Shown piece by piece: positions 57,606-64,000 of a stretch of 64,000 bases of DNA; position 1 is the first letter of the stretch; every line of letters begins with the position of its first letter. A model generated the notes under the pieces. It was not told where the DNA came from. It did not search any database and saw only the letters and a list, made by a program, of their open reading frames with translations. Made by a program: the position numbers and the translations under genes. Source of the stretch: Buxus sempervirens (taxonomy: Eukaryota > Streptophyta > Magnoliopsida > Buxales > Buxaceae). The stretch is taken from positions 23,947,126-24,011,125 of the forward strand of contig OX387195.1 of NCBI GenBank assembly GCA_947561395.2. The letters are read 5' to 3'.

Positions 57606-58312
57606 CGGACTGACCCTTTAAGCACCGCTAGGTGTCAATCCCTCATCCCCATAAACCGGCTAATTACCAAGAAGTTGAGGTGTGTCAATGACAATCTCCT
57701 TTGCGGGAAAAAAAAATATTTGGTCCGTCCGAATCAAATTCGAAAATATTTGGTTCGCATTGCTCCAAATTAATCTAGCTTTTGTGGGAAAAGAAGTTAA
57801 AAGAGAGGTAAAAACGAAAAAGAAAAATTATTTTCATTTTGTAAAACAACCCATATTTTAATTAGACTCCATGATCGGAAGGTTAGATCCACCATGTTGC
57901 ATATTTGTTTAAAATGGTTCACCAAAAAAACATTTTTCTTTGTTTAAATCCACCATGTTGCATATATTTGGGACATGTAATGACGTGATGAAGGCTCCAA
58001 TTATATTGGCTTTAGGAGTTTATCAAAAGTTGGATATGGGCTCCAATTGAAAAGGTCCAAGTACTAAATCCTTTGATTTGATCCAGAAAATTATCAGATC
58101 AAGATCAAGTTCTCTACACTCCTTTTGTGGATCCTCCATAGGATCACACCATATGCCCCTATTCAAGGTGTAAATGTAATTTTCTTAAGTGTTACAAGGG
58201 GTACATAGCACAATCCTGTGGAGAAATTTACATTTACATAAAGGGTGTAAAGGGTGTAGATATATAGAGGGTCTACATAAGGGGTGTAAAGGGATTGGAG
58301 AAATCCCTTAGG
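57606..58312. repeat. Duplicated AIRC 5' flank
   Basis: 57,620-57,780 matches 43,068-43,195, and 58,200-58,312 matches 43,390-43,459. The part between differs from copy 1 and contains no recognised gene. Confidence 0.6.
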
Positions 58313-61300
58313 CTATGTGTGTTTCACCGGAAATTAGAGGAAAAAAATTATTTTCCGAAATTTTAAAATTTTCCGAATGTTTGTGTTGTTGGAAAATAGA
58401 AATTACAGTTAAATGTTTTCCAAAATACTAAAAAACTAGATGAAAATAACTTCCGCCATTTTTGTCACGCCCTAAATCCTCACCTCACGACTTACTATGC
58501 ATGAATAGGACCGAGCGTAACCTTGCTCGTAAGCGAAACCCAAAATACATTTATTTCCCAATAAATACTATTAAATTTCACTTGCTATTTCTACAATCAG
58601 AGTTATAGCGGAAATTAAACCAAAGTTGAACCAACCCGAACCATGGTTTATCCACATACATCCAATTACAATTCTTGAACCCCAATGGTTCATAAAATAT
58701 ATCAATTCAAAGATTCTTGCCAAAGAAATAACATCTCAAACAACATGTTCGTCATTCCAATCACCATCCTATCACCTCATTTCATTATCTCAAGATTGTT
58801 GGTTTCCTGTAAAAATATAAGGGTTGAGTCTCAAAGAAACCCAGTAAGTGAGGCTAATACACCTCGCATGAGAATATGCATAACATTCCTTATTTCAATA
58901 ATATATTTACACCAAATAGGTATTTAATAGTATTATCATTAAATATGCAAAGTTTTCCTAAGTTGGGTTCATAACATATTTACGTATATATTTTAATATT
59001 AACAATATTAAACATAAAGGATCACGAATTCTAACATGTGAACAATAAATTAAACATGATAAAGAGATACAATAAATAAACCTTAATCTAAGTGTTAGAA
59101 ATACTTGCTTGTGATTTCTATGGACATATGCCTTGCAGAAATATACATAACAAATAAAATAACCGAATGTAAAGAAATATTAACCACCAAGTATCATCCT
59201 CACATCCCAGTAGACATCTAGGTCACGCTAGGTACTGAATTAGCATTATGTCTGCTAACAGTACAATCATTTCAATATCCTCTTTCAGTGGGCGTCCCTT
59301 ACTGGGTACTAAACTAGTATAGACTAGCAGTAAACACACTCCCAATAGAACGTCCCTGACAGACTACTTAACTAGTGTGTAGCCTCACAACTAGAAGTAC
59401 CACCATATAGCTGTCTGCCAATCTTCATATTGGGTACTGGACTAGTGAACCCTTGCCACTAGCAGTACAATCGCATCACAATCATCCCAGTGGTTAATCA
59501 CACACCGGGTACTGAACTAGCGTGGCTAGCAGTAAAATTTAATCATCATCCCAGACATCTCAAAATGCTGGGTATTGAACTAGAAACTCGTGCCAGCAGT
59601 ACAAAAATTATATCTCCCAACAACACTTGGTGCTGGGTACTAGACTAGATCAAGATACTAGTAGTACTAATATCCATATAATCATGTCTCATTTACAACT
59701 ACCAACTCAACATGCCATGCTTTGATTTAATTTCAACAATTATTAAATATTCCACCAATTCATATAATTTCAAATATATAAACAACAATAGGGTGTATGC
59801 TTATGTTATGGTACATGAAACAACCCCATCTCCTTCTCTCTCTTCCACTTTAACTAAAAGACATAATAGCCAATCCCATCACTTTATCTCTCTTCAAGAT
59901 ACTAGTAGTATTAATATCCAATAGCAACCCTCATGACAAGGTGAATAGCATGCATTTGTATTACCCAACGTAAGAAATCTGAATACTAATTTAAAACAGT
60001 TATAATGAGAAGGACCAAACATGCTCTTATGCTAATGGACTTTTGCTTAGATGATGATGTCATCATCCACTAAGGATGATGACGACAAAAGAACAATGTA
60101 GTGTGGGTTTTAAAATGGTTGCTGAAGTGTTGCTAGAATGTAAACACATAAAGACTTTATTGATTCTCCTTTTTTTTTTCTTTTGTTAGAGCTTTGTACG
60201 ATGAGGTCATCAGAGGATGACTTCATCGTTTCTCTTCTTTATTGTTCATTATTCATGAGCCTCCTTCATTTATTGTTCACTGTTCATGAGCCTCTTTCTT
60301 TTGCTTTTACTGTTCTCGGTTCATGAGCTTCTTTTGTTTTTGTTGTTCTCCTTTTGTTTTTATTGTTCTCGGTTCTTGAGCTTCATTGTTCTATGTTCTA
60401 TGTTCATGAGCAGTGAATAGGGACATGAACAGGAAACAAGAAAACAAGGGCCGATTGTGTGCACACAAACAAATGGGGTTTCATGGGTTTTCCAACGTAC
60501 ATAAATAAGGCAAGTCAACACATATAATACAAGATGATAATAGCAGCACAATTAAAATTCAATGAACATGTACGAACAAATCCATTTCAATACAAAACAA
60601 CCTTGAGTGGTTTATTGAACAATAGAGCATCAATCAATCCCATATTGACATTATCAAACCAGAAAACTTAATCAAAGAGGAGGAGCATAACAACCCACAA
60701 AATTAAACATGCTTGATTTCCCTCTTGACAAGAGTAGATTTATAATAACTTATATAAATCATCCAATTAGAAACAAAAACACAATGCACAAGGTCATGAG
60801 AAATCCATTAAACCCACTTACTTGTATGAAACCTTTGGATTACATGCATCCTCTCTTTTTGTCATTTCCATCTTTCTCTTAATCCCAAGAACAAAATAAA
60901 ACATGGAGGTAAGCATATGAGAAAGAGATGTGAGAGGAAGAGAGAGTGAGTGAAATGGAGAGGAAAAGAGGGCTAGACGTGAGAAAGAGTGGATGTGGCT
61001 GCTAAGAGAAAATAAAAGTGAAAAGATGATGTGATGTGTTGTGAAAGGTTAGGGTTTTAAATGGTTTGATTGGGTGTGTGTGCAGGTAGGGAGTTGTGTG
61101 TTTAGCACCAAGCAAAAGCAAATATGAAAGACTTTGACCGGTCAAATTTTGACCTTGGTCAAAATTTTCAATTAAGGTTTTTAGGTCTTTACAATTTTTT
61201 TGGCCAAGCTATACCAACAAACTCCCATTTCCAAGTGATGTTGAAGCCTCCTACACAATCTCCGATCGTGGTCTCTTCGTTGCCAAGTGAGTAGGCATTA

Positions 61301-62440
61301 GGTGGCTTAGAGAAGAACAGGAGGAAAAACAATGGATTCAGGAAGAATCTCGGTGGAGTTCTGAGTGAATACCTTTGTGAAATAACTAAAATGAGTCTTT
61401 GAATTCATAGCTTGAAACACTAGAATTCCTAATTGATTTTGCCGAAGAAAAATCAGATTTTGAAAATAGGTTCAGTCTGGTGTTGATGATGCCAAGATAG
61501 GAGAGTGAGGATATGTGAAGGAGATGATTTTGAGGTAATGGTGGTTTCGGTGAATGATGGAGAAGACGAGAATATGAAATTGAATATGAAGATGGAAAAG
61601 AAGATTCCTTCGAGGAAGGCTTGGAAGGGGAGAATGAAACTCATGGATTTATGAACTTTTGTTCTGGTTTGATTACCTCGTTTGGTTTGAACAAATCCTG
61701 GGTCTGACTTTGTAAATTCGATGAAGTATAAAGCCATTTTTTGATATATTTAAAAAGTTATAGGATTAAAAATAATAAAAATCATAAAATTTTACCTTTT
61801 CCTAACTTTTTAAACTTTTATTTCAATCCTCATTTTTCCCATTTTTCCTTTTACTTTGAAGGCTTTTTGAAATGGTTTCTTGTATACTTTCACTCACGTG
61901 AGAGAACTTCCGAATTAGCCAAAAATGGCTATTTAGCCCTTTACCCACTTTTGTTCTCTTTCTTCTTCTTTATTTATTATTTTTTTTTTTTTTTGAGTTT
62001 GTAAGGGTTTTTTTTATTGTGCATAGTGCACAATTAAGTTGCTTACACCTATATGCATGAATTAGAGAAAAATTACTTATACATTGGTCCAACTATGGTT
62101 CAGATTAAAACCATACTTGCAATAATAATGAAGATGTTTTAGGATACTTGGTTTTAAAATTTTCATATGCTAATTAATCTATGCCACATATCTGCATGTA
62201 TTTGAAGGTTTCAAGACTTGTGATTATGAGCATGTCGTCATTTTGTATTTAAAATTCCCTTGAATAAGAACTTTTGGCCTATCTAAGAAAAGAAAAGAAA
62301 AGTATTTTAAAAAATTTCCATATTACATCCAAACGCCTAAAAAAAACAAAGAAAATTTTTTCTTGGAAAATTTTTGTTTGGAACATATTTTCTGCTGAAA
62401 AATATTCCGTTGAAACAAACAGAGCAATAGAGCCTTAGAG
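58313..62440. mobile_element. Duplicate of the large DNA element, with nested solo LTR
   Basis: 58,313-58,462 and 61,194-62,440 together correspond to 44,146-45,585. The interior open frame at 61,453-61,737 (94 residues, minus strand) matches the 90-residue frame of copy 1 with an in-frame four-residue gain and about five replacements. The element is split by the solo LTR at 58,463-61,193. Confidence 0.6.
58463..61193. mobile_element. Solo LTR, about 2.7 kb
   Basis: A 2,731-bp insert starting TGTCACGCCC and ending GGTCTTTACA, flanked by ATTTT (58,458-58,462 and 61,194-61,198). Copy 1 of the segment has the empty site near 44,300. TG...CA ends, a 5-bp duplication and absence of coding sequence indicate a solo LTR of a large LTR retrotransposon, probably Ty3/gypsy-like by its terminal sequence. 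It contains degenerate ~60-70-bp tandem repeats ('gggtactgaactag...agcagta') at 59,220-59,660. The insertion is younger than the segmental duplication. Confidence 0.8.
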
Positions 62441-62782
62441 GCTGTTTAGCATAACTTTTCAAAGTTTTTTTTAAAATTTTCCAAAGTAGAAACAAAGTTG
62501 AAAAGTTAAAAAGTAATTTTAAAAAGTTATACCAAACAGCTGCAAAACTTCAATTAATAAAACAAGATGATCCCACCTTTTTTTTTCTTTTTAAATTTTA
62601 AATATAATCTGCTTACAATTCATTGATGCATACATATATTCACTTTCTGCTACGTACATTGTGTATTATCAAGTGGTAATAGTTTATATACTTCTACTTT
62701 TTAATTACTTTGTAACGATCCGATCTATAGATTAACTTATTTATGTCTTTTCATCGTGTCCATATCACGAAAGCCGTTACAT

Positions 62783-63106
62783 CTATCCGACTTTCGGAAC
62801 TTCGACGACGATGCCGGAATCTTTCTCAATCCAGACAAAGACCCGGTCGCAGCGGTAATCGTGGGTCCTCAAATAGCCTCTCTTTATAGGCCACGCTCGC
62901 ACCAGTGGATTCTCCCTCTCAATAGTCTCCTTTGCCACTTCCACCTTTGCTCCCAGCAGCTCAGGCCATGCTTGCTTCCCTGCAGAATGCAAAGTAAAAA
63001 CACGCTCGATCGCCATTAAAACATATGGTGTGGATGCATAGAGAAAGCTATTAACTAATGAAGAAGGAAGCATTTAATTACCAGCGCCGCAGTGATCAGT
63101 TCCCAT
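62783..63106 (-). CDS. Potato inhibitor I family serine-protease inhibitor, P1 His
   Basis: Two exons: 63,082-63,106 (MGTDHCGA plus one base) and 62,783-62,979, joined by a 102-bp GT-AG intron, giving 73 residues. Exon 1 is 25 bases, exactly as in the paralogue at 48,962-49,289, which supports the start. Seen: GKQAWPELLG, ETIERENPLVRAW, then the loop region KRGYLRTHDYRCDRVFVWIE, ending VEVPKVG. Alignment places Thr-His-Asp at P2-P1-P1'. The family-typical Thr and Asp flanking the cut bond are kept, but His at P1 is unusual, so the target protease is unclear. A TATA-like ctataaatt lies near 63,174-63,182. It is the whole counterpart of the broken copy at 45,915. Confidence 0.88.
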
Positions 63107-64000
63107 CTTCTTCTCTCTCCCTGTGGTTGTGAATCTACAGGTTAGGGGTGGGTTTGGTGCTCTGGAGGTGTATTAATTTATAGAGGTGATCGGTGTTGTG
63201 GAGGGGATGTTGTCAGATAACCTTCGGTTGCTTCGTGGCAATGTGAAGTTGCCAGGTGAGGAAGAAACCAAAACTGCCATGGCAAGCGGAGTTTCAGAGG
63301 CGAAACACTTGTTGAGTTAGGTTTCCAAAGGAAACACATGATATCACCACGCCCCCTCTCTCTCTTTCTCTTTCGTTTCTCTCTTCACAAGTGAAGGGCA
63401 TGCATAGACAATCGATTTGCTACCTGTCTTGGACGGTGGAGCCGGTTCGTGACCATTAATGAAGTTTGTCTCTGCTCTGGACAATAAAGCACGGAGAGAT
63501 AGAGAGAAACTTAATTGGTTCCATTAGTTCATTTCTCTCAATTCTTTGCTTTGATGCTTTCTTTAGAAAAGAGAAGCAATTTTACGACTAATACCCACAT
63601 TATCAAAGGCTTTTGAATATGATCAAGTGTGGCATGCATTATCTTTTTCTTTTGTAACAATAAGAAGTAAATAAAAGCCACTTATGTTAAGAAATCATAA
63701 CAAAAACATGGAGGGAGCCATTTCCTCTCACATCTTCAGTCCTCCTCTTGTATCAATCTCCAATGAGACTGAGACACATAACTTTGAATTAGTTTAGAAA
63801 CTTTAAACGTACGTATAGTTCCCTTCAACTAGCTAGCGCATATCATCTCCACCCAAAATATTATGAACCCCATACACCGATATTTATGATTGATGCAATC
63901 ACATTAAAAAAAAGAATCATTTTAAGAGAAAAAGATGATTTTTTTTTAGTTGAATGACCAATCACAATAGCCTGTGCACCTAATATATCGTGCACACATG
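63107..64000. repeat. Upstream flank of PI-1 (pair with 46,200-47,110)
   Basis: Promoter side of the inhibitor gene and further flank, near-identical to 46,200-47,110. A ~75-bp block near 63,395-63,475 is present only here. It runs to the window edge. Confidence 0.7.

Larger units (their letters stand above)
51381..64000. repeat. Segmental duplication, copy 2 (direct, with 33,001-47,110)
   Basis: The second copy of the AIRC-to-inhibitor segment; it runs off the window's right edge. Its left edge abuts the 306-bp satellite with overlapping bases 'tttttccta(g/c)', a short microhomology. Inner differences are listed under copy 1. Confidence 0.9.

Overview
The window is nuclear DNA of a flowering plant, most likely a woody eudicot. 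Genes are split by AT-rich introns, one host enzyme is in the plant-type fused form, and the intergenic space is full of plant transposon debris: poly(A)-tailed LINE stubs with target-site duplications, foldback MITEs, hAT-like elements, TRIM-type and solo LTRs. Nothing bacterial or organellar is seen. The species cannot be named from the sequence.

Region 1 (about 1.4-22 kb) is a tandem and partly inverted cluster of small secreted-peptide genes. Nine loci encode or once encoded proteins of about 95-111 residues with a signal peptide and a C-terminal two-cysteine block of the form P-S-C-x-x-H-I-P-x-x-x-C-x-L-x-E-M. This resembles the CTNIP/SCREW phytocytokines, ligands of the receptor kinase HSL3 (family assignment from memory, not searched). 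Three subtypes are seen. Type A: loci at 3222, 11772, 17840 and 21289. Type B: loci at 4369, 12722 and 18865. Type C: loci at 8900 and 14182. Five loci look whole, one is an A/C chimera and three are pseudogenes. A tenth locus is an orphan type-A promoter joined to a minisatellite. The ancestral unit seems to be a B gene followed by an A gene on the same strand.

Region 2 (22-27.8 kb) holds an hAT-like non-autonomous element, a broken PPR-protein fragment, a foldback MITE and a doubtful LTR remnant.

Region 3 (27,841-42,925, minus strand) is a complete 16-exon gene for the plant fused PurK-PurE phosphoribosylaminoimidazole carboxylase (636 residues) of purine synthesis. Two of its introns appear to use GC donors.

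Region 4 (43-64 kb) is a direct segmental duplication. The stretch about 33,001-47,110 (AIRC exons 1-11, its 5' flank, transposons and a potato-inhibitor-I gene) recurs at 51,381-64,000. The second AIRC copy is a pseudogene. The potato-inhibitor-I genes are broken at 45.9 kb, whole at 49.0 kb (P1 Arg) and whole at 62.8 kb (P1 His). A 306-bp foldback satellite (49.4-51.4 kb) lies exactly at the duplication junction.

Functionally the window joins one housekeeping purine enzyme with two defence-linked small-protein families, both expanding and decaying by local duplication amid heavy transposon activity.
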